A stretch of DNA of 64,000 bases from Phytoactinopolyspora halotolerans (GCF_010550675.1 NZ_JAAGOA010000014.1:62001-126000); one strand, 5' to 3'. Counted from the first letter of the stretch, positions 17,493-26,590 are shown. The notes: a model not told the origin generated them from the letters alone. Made by a program: numbers and translations.

Positions 17493-18815
17493 ATGACACC
17501 CGAGACCGTGGAGCTGGCCCGGCTGCAGTTCGCCCTGACGGCCGGCGCGCACTTCGTCTTCGTTGCGCTGACGCTCGGACTGGCCACCCTCGTGGCCTGC
17601 CTGCAGCTGCGGGCCACTTTCTCGCGCCGCCCGGTGCACGCTCAGATGGTCCGGTTCTGGGGACAGCTATACGTCATCAACTACGCGATGGGCATCCTGA
17701 CCGGGCTGGTGATGGAACTCCAGTTCGGGCTGGCGTGGAGCGGCCTCACGCACTTCGCCGGGAACGTGTTCGGCTCCGCCTTGGCGATGGAAACGCTGGT
17801 GGCGTTCTTCATCGAGTCGACGTTCCTGGCCCTGTGGATCTTCGGCTGGGGCCGCCTGAACCGCTGGGTGCATCTCGCGGTGATCTGGGTGGTGACGTTG
17901 ACCGCGTACGCGTCGGCGTACTGGATCCTGGTGGCGAACGGCTTCATGCAGAACCCGGTCGGTGCCGAGCTCGACGGGGACACCCTGGTGCTGACCGACG
18001 TCGCAGCGGTGCTCTCCAACGACAGCACCATCGGTGCCTTCTGGCACATCCTGGCCGGCGCGCTGGTGACCGCCGGGATACTCGTCGCCGGGGTCAGCGC
18101 GTACCACCTGCGCCGGGGTACGCCGCACACCGAGTTGTTCGGCCGATCGTTGCGGATCGGCGTGTACACCGCCCTGCCGGCCCTCTTCGTCGTCGTGGTC
18201 AGCGGTGGGATCCAGCTCAGCGGGCTGGACGACATCCAGCCGATGAAGGTCGCGGCGTTCAGCCACGATACGGCGCGGATCGGGGCGCTGGAGCTCGAGC
18301 TGGCCGAGCGGCTCGGGCCCGGGGAGTACGCGCCGCCGGGGCTGGCGCGAGCGGCCGCGCTCGTCATGCTCATGGTGTTCGTGCTGCTCTTCCTGCTGCT
18401 GGGGTTGAACGCGCTGCTGGCTTCGTCACGGTGGCTGATCGTTCGGGCGCGCGCCTGGCACCTGCTGCTGATGGCCATGGTCCCGCTGCCGTACGTGGCG
18501 ATGATCGCGGGCTGGGTGTTCCGGGAGATGGGCCGCCAGCCGTGGGTGGTCTACGAGATGCTGACGGTCTCCGACGCCGTCTCGGACATCCCGGACTCGG
18601 CCATGCGGGCGTCGCTGGTGACGTTCACCGCCCTGTTCGGTGTGCTGATCGCCGTCACCGGATGGCTGATGGTGCGGCATGCGCGCAGTGATCCGGCGAC
18701 GGTCGCGCTGGGGAGCACAGCTCCGACGGCCTTCGCGCCGGCCGACGGTACCGGTGCCGGGCGGGACGAGCGGCCGGACCCGTCGGCCGCCGTACTGACG
18801 TTCGTCGGGAGGTGA
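17493..18815 (+). CDS. cydA: Cytochrome bd-type oxidase subunit I, divergent
   Basis: A 440-aa membrane protein that would bind the hemes and reduce O2 at low oxygen. Landmarks are FALTAGAHFVFVALTLG (heme-ligand His), METLVAFFIEST (conserved Glu pair), WILVANGFMQNPVG, FWHILAGALVTAG (second His) and GRQPWVVY. The Q-loop is shortened. At the quinol site, QPMKVAAFS keeps the equivalents of E. coli Gln249 and Lys252 but has Ser where Glu257 is expected. The subunit is therefore not a typical quinol oxidase by sequence. The C-terminus is a 40-residue hydrophilic tail. cydB follows 3 bp later; no cydDC is seen. Confidence 0.85.
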   Translation: MTPETVELARLQFALTAGAHFVFVALTLGLATLVACLQLRATFSRRPVHAQMVRFWGQLYVINYAMGILTGLVMELQFGLAWSGLTHFAGNVFGSALAMETLVAFFIESTFLALWIFGWGRLNRWVHLAVIWVVTLTAYASAYWILVANGFMQNPVGAELDGDTLVLTDVAAVLSNDSTIGAFWHILAGALVTAGILVAGVSAYHLRRGTPHTELFGRSLRIGVYTALPALFVVVVSGGIQLSGLDDIQPMKVAAFSHDTARIGALELELAERLGPGEYAPPGLARAAALVMLMVFVLLFLLLGLNALLASSRWLIVRARAWHLLLMAMVPLPYVAMIAGWVFREMGRQPWVVYEMLTVSDAVSDIPDSAMRASLVTFTALFGVLIAVTGWLMVRHARSDPATVALGSTAPTAFAPADGTGAGRDERPDPSAAVLTFVGR

Positions 18816-18818
18816 TCG

Positions 18819-19640
18819 ATGGTGGAGACAGCGGCCGTCGTCGTGCTGGCGTTCTACGCGATCGGCTATTTCGTGCTCGGCGGGGGCGACATCGGGGTCG
18901 GCATGCTGCTGCCCTTTCTGGCCGGCGACGCCGGTGAGCGGCGCCTGGTGGTGGCCGCCATCGTGCCGTTCTTCCTGAGCAATGAGGTCTGGCTGGTGGC
19001 CGCGGCGGGTGTGTTGATCGGGCTGTTCCCGTCACTGGACGGTGACCTGCTCGGCGGTCTGTTCCCGCTGATCGTGGCGATACTGGCCGGGTGGATCCTG
19101 CGGGATGCCGGCGTGTGGTTCCGCGGCCGGCTGGGCGGCGACGAGAGAGCGGCCAGGACATGGCGGGCGACCTGCGATGCGGCGGTGACGGCCGGCAGCT
19201 GGGTGGTGGCGGCCGGCTGGTCGTGGGTTCTGGCCGGCTGGCTGAGCGGTAAGGCCGACGGCGTGCTGACCGAGCCGCAGGTGGTGGCGGCGATCGTCGC
19301 CTTGCTGACGCTGTTCGCACTGCATGGCGTCGCGTTCTGCGGACTGCGGCTCGACGGCCCGGTGCGGGAGCGCTGCGCGCGATGGTTCGGCGGTGCGGCG
19401 GAGCGGCGGACGTTCGTGCTGACCTCGACGGTGCTCGCGGCCGTGGTGGTGGTCGCGGGTAGCGCCCTGCCGTTCGCCGAAACCGTCGGGGACGGCCGCA
19501 CGTTGGACGTGCTCCTCCCGGCCGTCGTCGCCGTCACGCCGGTACTGCTGGCCGCGCAGGTGTGGGTGTGGCGGGTGTTCGGGCGCCGCGTTTCCGACCC
19601 ACGCCACGACCCGCGCGGCCGGATCGCCATGACACCCTGA
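18819..19640 (+). CDS. cydB: Cytochrome bd-type oxidase subunit II, short form
   Basis: A 273-aa membrane protein with FYAIGYFVLGGGDIGVGMLLPFLAG at the N-terminus (the heme-free subunit's conserved Gly/Asp segment), FFLSNEVWLVAAAGV and several further helices. It is clearly shorter than the usual 330-380 aa, as is its partner, consistent with a divergent oxidase subgroup. The GGGAGGTGATCG sequence before ATG 18819 is a good ribosome-binding site. The 3' end is only 10 bp from the convergent permease gene. Confidence 0.82.
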   Translation: MVETAAVVVLAFYAIGYFVLGGGDIGVGMLLPFLAGDAGERRLVVAAIVPFFLSNEVWLVAAAGVLIGLFPSLDGDLLGGLFPLIVAILAGWILRDAGVWFRGRLGGDERAARTWRATCDAAVTAGSWVVAAGWSWVLAGWLSGKADGVLTEPQVVAAIVALLTLFALHGVAFCGLRLDGPVRERCARWFGGAAERRTFVLTSTVLAAVVVVAGSALPFAETVGDGRTLDVLLPAVVAVTPVLLAAQVWVWRVFGRRVSDPRHDPRGRIAMTP

Positions 19641-19650
19641 CCGAGCCTCC

Positions 19651-20574
19651 TCAGCCCTTGAGACCGCCCGAGGTCAGCCCGGCGACGATCCTGCGCTGGA
19701 AGACCAGTGCGACGATGATCATGGGGATGACCACGACGACACATGCCGCGGTGATGGTGCCGATGGGTCGTTGGAACTCGACCTGGCCGGTGAACGCCGC
19801 GATCGCCACCGGCACCGTCTGCGCTACCTCCGGGTTCCGCGGGGCGAACGTGTTCGCCAGCAGGAACTCGTTCCATGCCGTGACGAAGATGATGATCGCC
19901 GCCGCGAACACCCCCGGTGCCGCCAGCGGGAAGACCACCTTGTAGAAGGCCTGGAACGGCGTGGCCCCGTCGACCCGCGCCGCGTCTTCCAGGTCTTTCG
20001 GAATCGAGGCGTAGAAGGTGGTCAGGATGAAGATGGTTAACGGCAAGGTGAAGGCCGTGTAGGGAAGGTACAGGCCTTCCCAGGTGTTCAGCAGGCCTAC
20101 CGTGCGCCATACCTCGTACAGCGGTGGGACAAGAGCGACGGGCGGAAACAGCGACACGGCCAGCACCCCGGACAGCAGCAGGATCTTCCGCTTCAGCGGC
20201 AGCCGCGCGAGCGCGTAACCGGCGAGCGAGCCGATGATGATGCAGATGATCGTCGTCATCCCGGCGATTGCCAGTGAGTTGCGCAGGTTGAGGTGGAAGT
20301 TCTGGTCGAAGACGTTCTCGTAGTTGCCCAGTCCGAACGGCCCCTGGAAAATGTCCGGGCTGTTCAATGCCCGGTCGCCTTGCTTCAGACTGGTCATGAT
20401 CAACCAGAAGAACGGGAACAGGCACCAGAACAGTACGGCGGCCAGCCCGACGACCTTCACCACGGTCCGGCCCACCGACCGCGTCCGGACGGCGCCCTGC
20501 TCGCTTCGCAGCCACGCCAAGCTGCCCGGGTGCTTCCGTCGGCGCTGCTCGGGGGAATTCTGCTCGGCACTCAT
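19651..20574 (-). CDS. Sugar ABC transporter permease (MalG/ThuG-like)
   Basis: A 307-aa inner-membrane permease with about six helices and the EAA loop near its end (LEDAARVDGATPFQAFYKVVFP). It pairs with the upstream permease and the lipoprotein to form a carbohydrate importer of the CUT1 family. The start ATG 20574 overlaps the stop of the upstream permease (ATGA). The N-terminal 35 residues are a charged cytoplasmic extension. Confidence 0.9.
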   Translation of the reverse strand: MSAEQNSPEQRRRKHPGSLAWLRSEQGAVRTRSVGRTVVKVVGLAAVLFWCLFPFFWLIMTSLKQGDRALNSPDIFQGPFGLGNYENVFDQNFHLNLRNSLAIAGMTTIICIIIGSLAGYALARLPLKRKILLLSGVLAVSLFPPVALVPPLYEVWRTVGLLNTWEGLYLPYTAFTLPLTIFILTTFYASIPKDLEDAARVDGATPFQAFYKVVFPLAAPGVFAAAIIIFVTAWNEFLLANTFAPRNPEVAQTVPVAIAAFTGQVEFQRPIGTITAACVVVVIPMIIVALVFQRRIVAGLTSGGLKG

Positions 20575-21518
20575 CGTTCCGTCGTCCTTTCCAGAACGAG
20601 TTCCCGGCCCAGCAACGAGACGAAGATCATCCCGATGCCGAGGATCACCACGAACGAGATGGTCGACAGCGCCGCGCCGTAGCCGGGGTCGGGCGTGCGG
20701 ACGACGTACTGCTGCACGAGGATCGATAGGGATTCGGTGTCGAACGCTCCACCCGTCATCACCTGCGGCAGGTCATAGACGCGCAGGGCCTCGACGGTGC
20801 GGAAGAGCAGCGCGACCAGGATCGCGGGCCGCAGCAACGGAAGGGTGATGTACCACAACCGTTGGAACGGACCCGCTCCGTCCACCACACCGCTCTCGTA
20901 CATGTCTCCAGGGATCGTCTGCAGCCCAGCGAGCAGCAGCAGGGCGACGAACGGCGATGTCTTCCAGACATCGGCGAAGATGACGGCGAACGTCGCCCAG
21001 CCCTCCTGCCCGAGCCAGTTGAAGTTGCCCAGCCCGAACACGGTGTTGATGAAGCCGGGCGTGACGTTGAACATGAAGAACCACATCTGGGCGGCGATCA
21101 CGGTGGGGATGACCCACGGGATCAAGATCGCCGCCCGAGTCAGGCCACGTCCTCGGAACGCCTGGTTCATGATCAAGGCAAAGCCCAGCCCGATGAGGAA
21201 CTCCGCGGCGACCGAGGCGACGGTGAACAGCAATGTGAACCACAACGCACCCCAGAAACGATCGTCGGCGAAGGCATCGGCATAGTTCTGTAGCCCCCCG
21301 AAACCTTCACGTTGCCGCCTGGTGTAGTCGTACAGGCTGAGGACGAACGCGTAGATCACGGGAAACAGCGCAACGGCGGCCATCAACAGGATCGACGGTG
21401 CGACGAACAGCCGACCGAGTGCGCGTTCCGACAGTCCGCCACGCTTCGGCCGCGGGGGCTTGTCTCCGTTGACCAGAATTCCGCCGTCATCATCCGCGGT
21501 GGCACGATGGTCGGCCAC
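20571..21518 (-). CDS. Sugar ABC transporter permease (MalF/ThuF-like)
   Basis: A 315-aa CUT1 permease with the EAA-type loop MYESGVVDGAGPFQRLWYITLPLLRP. The GTG start at 21518 is preceded by GGGAG at 8 bases. It lies 29 bp downstream of the solute-binding protein gene in the same operon. No ATPase gene follows, which is usual for actinobacterial CUT1 importers energised by a shared MsiK-type ATPase. Confidence 0.9.
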   Translation of the reverse strand: MADHRATADDDGGILVNGDKPPRPKRGGLSERALGRLFVAPSILLMAAVALFPVIYAFVLSLYDYTRRQREGFGGLQNYADAFADDRFWGALWFTLLFTVASVAAEFLIGLGFALIMNQAFRGRGLTRAAILIPWVIPTVIAAQMWFFMFNVTPGFINTVFGLGNFNWLGQEGWATFAVIFADVWKTSPFVALLLLAGLQTIPGDMYESGVVDGAGPFQRLWYITLPLLRPAILVALLFRTVEALRVYDLPQVMTGGAFDTESLSILVQQYVVRTPDPGYGAALSTISFVVILGIGMIFVSLLGRELVLERTTER

Positions 21519-21547
21519 GATGGTCTCCCTTCGTTATCGCGGCCTGC

Positions 21548-22807
21548 TCATTGCACCGTCCCCTCCAGATACGAACGCACGCTCTCGACGGCGCTCTGGA
21601 CGTCGGCGTCACCGTTGACCGCGGGGAACAGCGACTGCTGCATCTCCACACTGATCTGGTTCCACTCCGGCGCCGGTGGGCGAGGCCTGGCGTCCGGAAG
21701 GATCTCACCGAGAACCTGCATCACCGGGTCGTCGCTCAGTTCCTCATAGACCGACTCCAGGGTGGGCGGGACGGAACCCTCGGTGGCCAGCATCGTCTGG
21801 GCCTCCTCGTTCGTGGCCGCCCAGACGACGAAATCCTTCGCCGCCTCCGTGTTGTCCGAGAAGGCGCTCACGGCGTTGTTGAAACCGCCGAGCGCGGAGA
21901 CCGTCCCCTGGCCGGTGAACGTGGGCAGCGGCGCGATGTCGAAGTTGCCGTTCGCCGGGCTGCCGTCATCGCCGGCCACCTGCGAGTACACGTACGGCCA
22001 GTTCCGCAGGAAAGCGACGTTCCCCTGCTGGAACTCGTTTCGGCCTTCCTCCTCGCGGGCCGTGTTGAACCCCGGCGCGTAACAGCCGTTCTCCATCGCG
22101 TCCGCCATGAACTCGGTGGCTTGCGCGGCGATCTCGGTGTCGAACAAGACCTCGGTCTGATCCTCGTTGTACAACTCGCCCCCGGCGCTCCAGTAGTACT
22201 CCAGCCAGTTCACGACGAAGCCCTCATAGCGGGCACCCTGGCCGAGGAAACCCCCGATGTCCTCCGACTGGCTGACCTCGACCGCCTGGTCACACAGCGC
22301 TTCCCAGGTGTCCGGCGGTTGATCGACGAGGTCCGTGCGGTAGTAGAGGAAGCCCGCGTTCGTGTTGTACGGCGCAGCCCACAGCTCGCCACCCCAGGTG
22401 GCGGACTCGAAGGCACCGGGAATGGACGCCTCCTCGATCTCGCCACGAACGTCCTCCAGGCTTTCGACCCATTCGTTCTCGGAGTACTCACCGGTCCAGA
22501 TCACGTCTACACCGAGGACGTCGAAGTTGCTCCCTTCGGCCTGCAGCTCCAGGGCCTGCTGCTCGCGTTGCTGGTCCGCCTCCTCGGGCAACTGTTCGAT
22601 CCGCACCGGGTTGTCGGGGTTCTCGTCGTTCCAGAGTTCGGCGACACTCTGGTGAACCCCTCCGGGCTGAGCTTCGGCACCGCCGATCGCCCACACGATC
22701 TCGCCACCCTCGCCGTCGCCGTTGTCATCGTCGCCGGGCGTACACGCCACGCCTACCAAGACGAGCGCTCCGGCTGCTGCTACGTATGCTCTGCCATCCC
22801 GTCTCAT
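21548..22807 (-). CDS. Sugar-binding lipoprotein of the ABC importer
   Basis: A 419-aa extracellular solute-binding protein of the family that includes the trehalose/maltose binders LpqY and ThuE. A Sec signal ends in the lipobox LVGVAC (Cys22), followed by an acidic Asp/Gly linker. Then come AIGGAEAQPGGVHQSVAELW, the FDVLGVDVIWTGEY loop, WAAPYNTNAGFLYYR and ATEGSVPPTLESVY. The ATG at 22807 is chosen over a longer frame because GGAG lies 9 bases before it and it gives a proper signal peptide. It is the first gene of the operon; a LacI-type operator candidate lies about 90 bp upstream. Confidence 0.88.
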   Translation of the reverse strand: MRRDGRAYVAAAGALVLVGVACTPGDDDNGDGEGGEIVWAIGGAEAQPGGVHQSVAELWNDENPDNPVRIEQLPEEADQQREQQALELQAEGSNFDVLGVDVIWTGEYSENEWVESLEDVRGEIEEASIPGAFESATWGGELWAAPYNTNAGFLYYRTDLVDQPPDTWEALCDQAVEVSQSEDIGGFLGQGARYEGFVVNWLEYYWSAGGELYNEDQTEVLFDTEIAAQATEFMADAMENGCYAPGFNTAREEEGRNEFQQGNVAFLRNWPYVYSQVAGDDGSPANGNFDIAPLPTFTGQGTVSALGGFNNAVSAFSDNTEAAKDFVVWAATNEEAQTMLATEGSVPPTLESVYEELSDDPVMQVLGEILPDARPRPPAPEWNQISVEMQQSLFPAVNGDADVQSAVESVRSYLEGTVQ

Positions 22808-22892
22808 CTCAGCCGTCTCCTTTGCCAGCCGGGACCGTGTGGTTGTCAGGTCGACTAGTTCCCGAAAGAGACACCTCAAAACAAGGCGTTGC

Positions 22893-22904
22893 AGAACCGT
22901 TTCT
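22893..22904 (-). promoter_or_regulatory. Candidate LacI-type operator upstream of the sugar importer
   Basis: AGAACCGTTTCT (plus strand) is an imperfect palindrome with a central CG and outer AGAA/TTCT arms, the usual LacI-family operator shape. It overlaps the stop codon of the histidine kinase and precedes the importer operon. No LacI gene is adjacent. Confidence 0.35.
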
Positions 22905-24150
22905 AGGCAGGCCAGGGGAGCGCGGCGGTGAGGACGTACCCGCCGCCGTCCGTCGCCGCATGGGCGAGCGTGCCACCGGCGAGCTCCACGCGTTCGGTGA
23001 GGCCCACCAGACCGGAGCCGGTGCCGGGGATGCGCTCGGCGGAGACGGTCCGGCGAGGCGGAGCGGCGTTCTGCACGCGAACAGTGAGGCCGTGGCCGGG
23101 TGCACCGCCCAGCCCGACGGTGACCGGCGTGCCCGCGGCGTGCTTGAGGGCATTGGTGAGACCCTCTTGGACGACGCGGTACGCGCAGCGTGTGATCGCG
23201 GCCGGCAACGTCTCGCCGCCCTGTTCACGGCTGTCCTCGATGGTGACCTGCATGCCGGCACTGCGGCACTCCTCGACCAGCGCCGCCAGGCTGTCCAGGG
23301 TGGGCGCTTCGGGTTCGCCCTCCGCGCTCGGCGCCCGCAGCACGCCGATCACCTCGCGGAGGTCTTGCAACGCTTGGTGAGCGCTCTCCCGGATGACGCC
23401 GGAGGCGCGGGCGACGTCTTCGGCCGGGGCGTCCGGCCGGTAGCTCAGGGCGTTGGCGTGCACGCTGAGCAGGGAAAGCCGATGTGCGAGCACGTCGTGC
23501 ATCTCCCGGGCGATCCGTTCCCGCTCGCGATGCCGGGCCTGCTCGATCCGCAGGTGCGCCTCGGACTCCGCCTGCACCGCACGTTCACGCAAGGAGAGCA
23601 CCAGCTGACGGCGGGCTCGGACGAACATGCCACACAGCGCGACGGCCGTGATCAGCAGCACGACGAACGCGACGGATCCGGCGTAGGGGAGTTCGTCGTC
23701 CGGGTAGATCGCGAAGTAGAGCATGCCGACGCCGATGTTGGCGACGGTGACGACGGCGGTGGGCGCGAGCCTGCGATGCACGGCGACGGTGAACACCGCG
23801 ATCAGCACGGCACCGCCGGCCGACGTCGCGAATACCGAGATGGCGGTGATGCCGAGCGCGATCTGCATCGGCCGGCGCCGGCGCCACCAGAGGCTGATGC
23901 AGGACGCGGACCCGGCGACCAGGTCGAGCACGCGCAGCGGTGTCCATCCTTCGTCGAGCAGCAGCTCGACGTACCCCCATGCGCCGATCCCGGCCGCGAT
24001 CAGGAAGCACAGGACGTCGACGACCCAGTCCCGGGCGGACCGTCGCGGCGCGACCGGCTGAGAATCGTCGTCGGGGTCGGCCGCCAGCAGCCCGGGTAGC
24101 AGTGCCCGCAGCTCGGGGGAAGCGGGGCGATGCCCGGATGCCGCGGTCAC
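22903..24150 (-). CDS. Two-component sensor histidine kinase (NarL-type partner class)
   Basis: About 415 aa. An N-terminal membrane region of roughly five to six helices is followed by a coiled linker rich in Arg/Glu (ARHRERERIARE), the HisKA_3 phospho-acceptor box MHDVLAHRLSLLSVHANAL, and the HATPase domain with VVQEGLTNALKHA and GTGSGLVGLTERVELAGG. Such kinases signal to NarL/LuxR-type response regulators, but none is adjacent, so it is an orphan here. I use GTG 24150 (TACCCT 8 bases upstream, leaderless-like); ATG 24261 would add 37 poorly structured residues. It is followed by the sugar importer on the same strand. Confidence 0.82.
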   Translation of the reverse strand: MTAASGHRPASPELRALLPGLLAADPDDDSQPVAPRRSARDWVVDVLCFLIAAGIGAWGYVELLLDEGWTPLRVLDLVAGSASCISLWWRRRRPMQIALGITAISVFATSAGGAVLIAVFTVAVHRRLAPTAVVTVANIGVGMLYFAIYPDDELPYAGSVAFVVLLITAVALCGMFVRARRQLVLSLRERAVQAESEAHLRIEQARHRERERIAREMHDVLAHRLSLLSVHANALSYRPDAPAEDVARASGVIRESAHQALQDLREVIGVLRAPSAEGEPEAPTLDSLAALVEECRSAGMQVTIEDSREQGGETLPAAITRCAYRVVQEGLTNALKHAAGTPVTVGLGGAPGHGLTVRVQNAAPPRRTVSAERIPGTGSGLVGLTERVELAGGTLAHAATDGGGYVLTAALPWPA

Positions 24151-24304
24151 AAGGTGTAAGGGTAGCGACGATCGGCGTTCGGCTCGCGGGAACTTGCGGC
24201 ACTGCGCGAGGCGGAGCCGCGGCCGCGCCGCCGAGAGAAGACCCGACGTCGTCGAGGTCATGACCGCGACAGTGTCGATACTTCTGGGGGAAAGGCTTGC
24301 GGCC

Positions 24305-24715
24305 TCAGCTGCCGGGCTCGACCCGGCGCAGCGCCACTCCGTTGATGCAGTACCGCTGATCCGTCGGGGTGGGGAAGCCTTCGCCGGTGAAGACGTGCCC
24401 GAGGTGGGAGCCGCAGCGTGCGCACCTCACCTCGGTGCGGACCTGGCCGAGGCTGCGGTCCTCGATGTACTCCACGCGGTCCTCGGCGAGCGGGGCGTAG
24501 AAGGCCGGCCAGCCGCACTGCGCGTCGAACTTGGTGGCGGTCTCGAACAGCTCCGCACCACAGGCGCGACACTCGTAGACGTACGCGCGGTCGTCGGCGT
24601 GCTCGAGCGGGCTCGTGCCGGCGCGCTCGGTGCCGGCCTGCCGGAGCACGTAAAACTCCTCCGGCGACAGCTCCGCGCGCCACTCCTCGTCGGTCTTCTC
24701 TACCTCATACGGCAT
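24305..24715 (-). CDS. msrB: Peptide-methionine (R)-S-oxide reductase
   Basis: A 136-aa MsrB that reduces methionine-R-sulfoxide in oxidised proteins. Two zinc-binding CxxC pairs (YECRACG and VRCARCGSHLGHV) frame the fold, and the catalytic Cys is in QRYCINGVAL near the C-terminus. Length is normal. It lies downstream of the LigD polymerase gene on the same strand, separated by about 60 bp. Confidence 0.93.
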   Translation of the reverse strand: MPYEVEKTDEEWRAELSPEEFYVLRQAGTERAGTSPLEHADDRAYVYECRACGAELFETATKFDAQCGWPAFYAPLAEDRVEYIEDRSLGQVRTEVRCARCGSHLGHVFTGEGFPTPTDQRYCINGVALRRVEPGS

Positions 24716-24774
24716 ACATCCAGCCTATCCGCACGCTGTGCCCGCATGCCCCGATCCGCGGCCGCGGCCGAACC

Positions 24775-25824
24775 TCACGCCTCCGGCTTGCGGGCGCGGC
24801 TGGGCTGCACCCGGGGCGGTTCGCCGGGCATCTTCGGGTAATCCGGGGGATAGGGCAGCTCACCGAGGCCGTGGTCACGCTCGTCGCGTGCGGACATCTC
24901 CAGCAGCGGCTCGATCGAGAAGGCCTTGTCGTGCATGCCGGCGTGCCGGTCGCCCACCTGGGCGAACCGGTCCGGCATGGACGCCACGTCGAAGTCCTCC
25001 GGCGCCACGTCGTCCAGCTCATCCCAGTCCAGCGGAGCCGAGACGGTCGCCCGCGGCTTGGGTCGCACGGAGTACGCCGAGGCGAAGGTACGGTCCCGGG
25101 CAACCTGGTTGTAGTCGACGAAGATCCGCTCGCCCCGATCCTCCTTCCACCAGGACATGGTGACCAGGGACGGTGCACGTCGCTCCAGCTCGCGGCCGAA
25201 CGCGATCAGCGCACGCCGCGCCTCGGTGAACTCCCAGCGCGGCTCCATCGGGACGTAGATGTGCACACCGCGGCCGCCGGACGTCTTGGGGAAACCGGCC
25301 ATACCGAGCTCGTCCAGCAGCGCGCGGACCTCCCAGGCCACCTTGACCGCGTCCGCGAAGTCGGTGCCGGGCTGCGGATCGAGGTCGATGCGTAGCTGAT
25401 CGGGCCGGTCCGGATCGGCGCGCCGCACCGGCCACGAGTGGAACGTCAGCGTGCCCAGGTTGGCCGCCCACGGAATGACGGCGAGCTCGGTCGGGCAGAC
25501 CTCGTCGGCGGGACGGCCGCTGGGGAAGGTGATCCGGACCGACTCCACCCAGGACGGCGCGCCCTTCGGTATCCGCTTCTGGTAAAAGGCGTCGCCGCGG
25601 TTGTCCTGCCGGGTGGACAGGCGGGCTCCCTCGAACACCCCGGACGGCCAGCGTTCCAGCGTCGTGGGCCGGTCTCGCAGCGCATTCAGGATCCCGTCGC
25701 CGACGGCGATGAAGTACTGCACGACGTCGAGTTTGGTGAACCCGCGCTCCGGGAAGTACACCTTGTCCGGGTTGGACACGCGCACCTCACGGCCGTCGAC
25801 ATCCAGGAAGACCGGTTCGCTCAC
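24775..25824 (-). CDS. ligD: Non-homologous end-joining DNA polymerase (LigD polymerase domain)
   Basis: A 349-aa standalone archaeo-eukaryotic primase-type polymerase. Its motifs are LRIDLDPQPGTDF (catalytic Asp pair), TSGGRGVHIYVP (HxH-like nucleotide contact) and FVDYNQVARDRTFASAYSVRP. It fills gaps and adds nucleotides at broken ends during Ku-dependent repair. GTG 25824 is the start, with AGGGG about 10 bases upstream. The ligase part is a separate divergent gene at 26604, and Ku is not in the window. It is probably co-transcribed with the upstream universal-stress-like gene, 14 bp away. Confidence 0.9.
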   Translation of the reverse strand: MSEPVFLDVDGREVRVSNPDKVYFPERGFTKLDVVQYFIAVGDGILNALRDRPTTLERWPSGVFEGARLSTRQDNRGDAFYQKRIPKGAPSWVESVRITFPSGRPADEVCPTELAVIPWAANLGTLTFHSWPVRRADPDRPDQLRIDLDPQPGTDFADAVKVAWEVRALLDELGMAGFPKTSGGRGVHIYVPMEPRWEFTEARRALIAFGRELERRAPSLVTMSWWKEDRGERIFVDYNQVARDRTFASAYSVRPKPRATVSAPLDWDELDDVAPEDFDVASMPDRFAQVGDRHAGMHDKAFSIEPLLEMSARDERDHGLGELPYPPDYPKMPGEPPRVQPSRARKPEA

Positions 25825-25838
25825 AGCGTGTTCATCCC

Positions 25839-26381
25839 CTACGTATCGGTCCCGTCACCGTTGTGGTGCCGCGCCTCCGACTCCCAGTCGGGTTCGGACT
25901 GAGCGAGCAGGTGCAGCACTGGAACCTTGAGCTTACGCCGTGCGCGCGTGGTCCAGTCCACGTGGAAGAACTCGGCCACCAGATGCGGCCGGGTGAGGAT
26001 GATGACCTCGGCGGCGCCGCACTCCTGTACCAGGGCGTACAGCCGCTCGAGTGGGTCGGTCGCGGTGACCTCCCCGGTGACACGGACGTTGAACGCCTTG
26101 AACGCCTGCACGGAGTCTTCGAGCGCCTGCCGGCTGGCGGCACGGATCTCCTCGTGCACCCGTTCCAGGTCGCTCTCGTCCAGGTAGAGCGCGGCGGTGC
26201 CCATCACCTCGCTGGCGGCCAGCGAACCGATGGTCGCCTCGACCCTGCTCGCGGCGTCCTCCACCGGGATGAGCACGTAATAGTGGATCGGTTCGGAGAA
26301 GTCGCTATGCAGCGCGACGATCTGCCGGGCGTCCCAGCTGGTGACCGGCTCCTCGACCAGTACGACGACCTTGTACGACAT
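25839..26381 (-). CDS. Universal-stress-like protein of unknown function
   Basis: A 180-aa soluble protein starting MSYKVVVLVEEPVTSW. Its alternating beta/alpha pattern, a central acidic helix (YLDESDLERVHEEIR) and EVIILTRPHLVAEFFHVDW recall UspA-like folds, without a clear ATP-binding GxxGxxxx signature. The ATG at 26381 is chosen because GGGGAGG sits 5 bases upstream; an in-frame ATG 54 bases earlier lacks one. It is the first gene of a minus-strand unit with the LigD polymerase, divergent from the LigD ligase, so a role in stress or DNA repair is plausible but not shown. Confidence 0.72.
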   Translation of the reverse strand: MSYKVVVLVEEPVTSWDARQIVALHSDFSEPIHYYVLIPVEDAASRVEATIGSLAASEVMGTAALYLDESDLERVHEEIRAASRQALEDSVQAFKAFNVRVTGEVTATDPLERLYALVQECGAAEVIILTRPHLVAEFFHVDWTTRARRKLKVPVLHLLAQSEPDWESEARHHNGDGTDT

Positions 26382-26506
26382 GGCGACCTCCCCGGCTGTC
26401 GGGCGACGCGGTGTGTCGTCGTTCCGCAGTTCCATACGTCATGGTGACACCAAAGTGTGCCGGATGGTCGGCGCCGTGACCACCGCGTCGGCGTCTGTAA
26501 GGAAAT

Positions 26507-26561
26507 CGAGACCGGTTGTCGACCGGCCGTCGACCGGCCGTCGACCGGCCGTCGACCGGTT
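26507..26561 (+). repeat. 11-bp direct repeats in the divergent LigD promoter region
   Basis: GTCGACCGGCC repeats exactly at 26518-26528, 26529-26539 and 26540-26550. A fourth copy, GTCGACCGGTT, is at 26551-26561 and a degraded copy (GAGACCGGTT) sits on the left. Each unit contains the palindrome GTCGAC, so sites recur once per helical turn. The array lies between the divergent universal-stress-like and LigD ligase genes, 30 bp upstream of the ligase -10 box. Confidence 0.7.
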
Positions 26562-26590
26562 GTCGCCGCACACCTGTCGGCGGTCGCGGG

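Noticed and set aside
21551-22858. 435-codon plus-strand frame over the sugar-binding protein gene
   Set aside because: Antisense shadow: the minus strand encodes a complete lipoprotein with signal peptide and motifs.
24738-26187. Plus-strand frames over the LigD polymerase and universal-stress-like genes
   Set aside because: Low-complexity antisense shadows without start signals.
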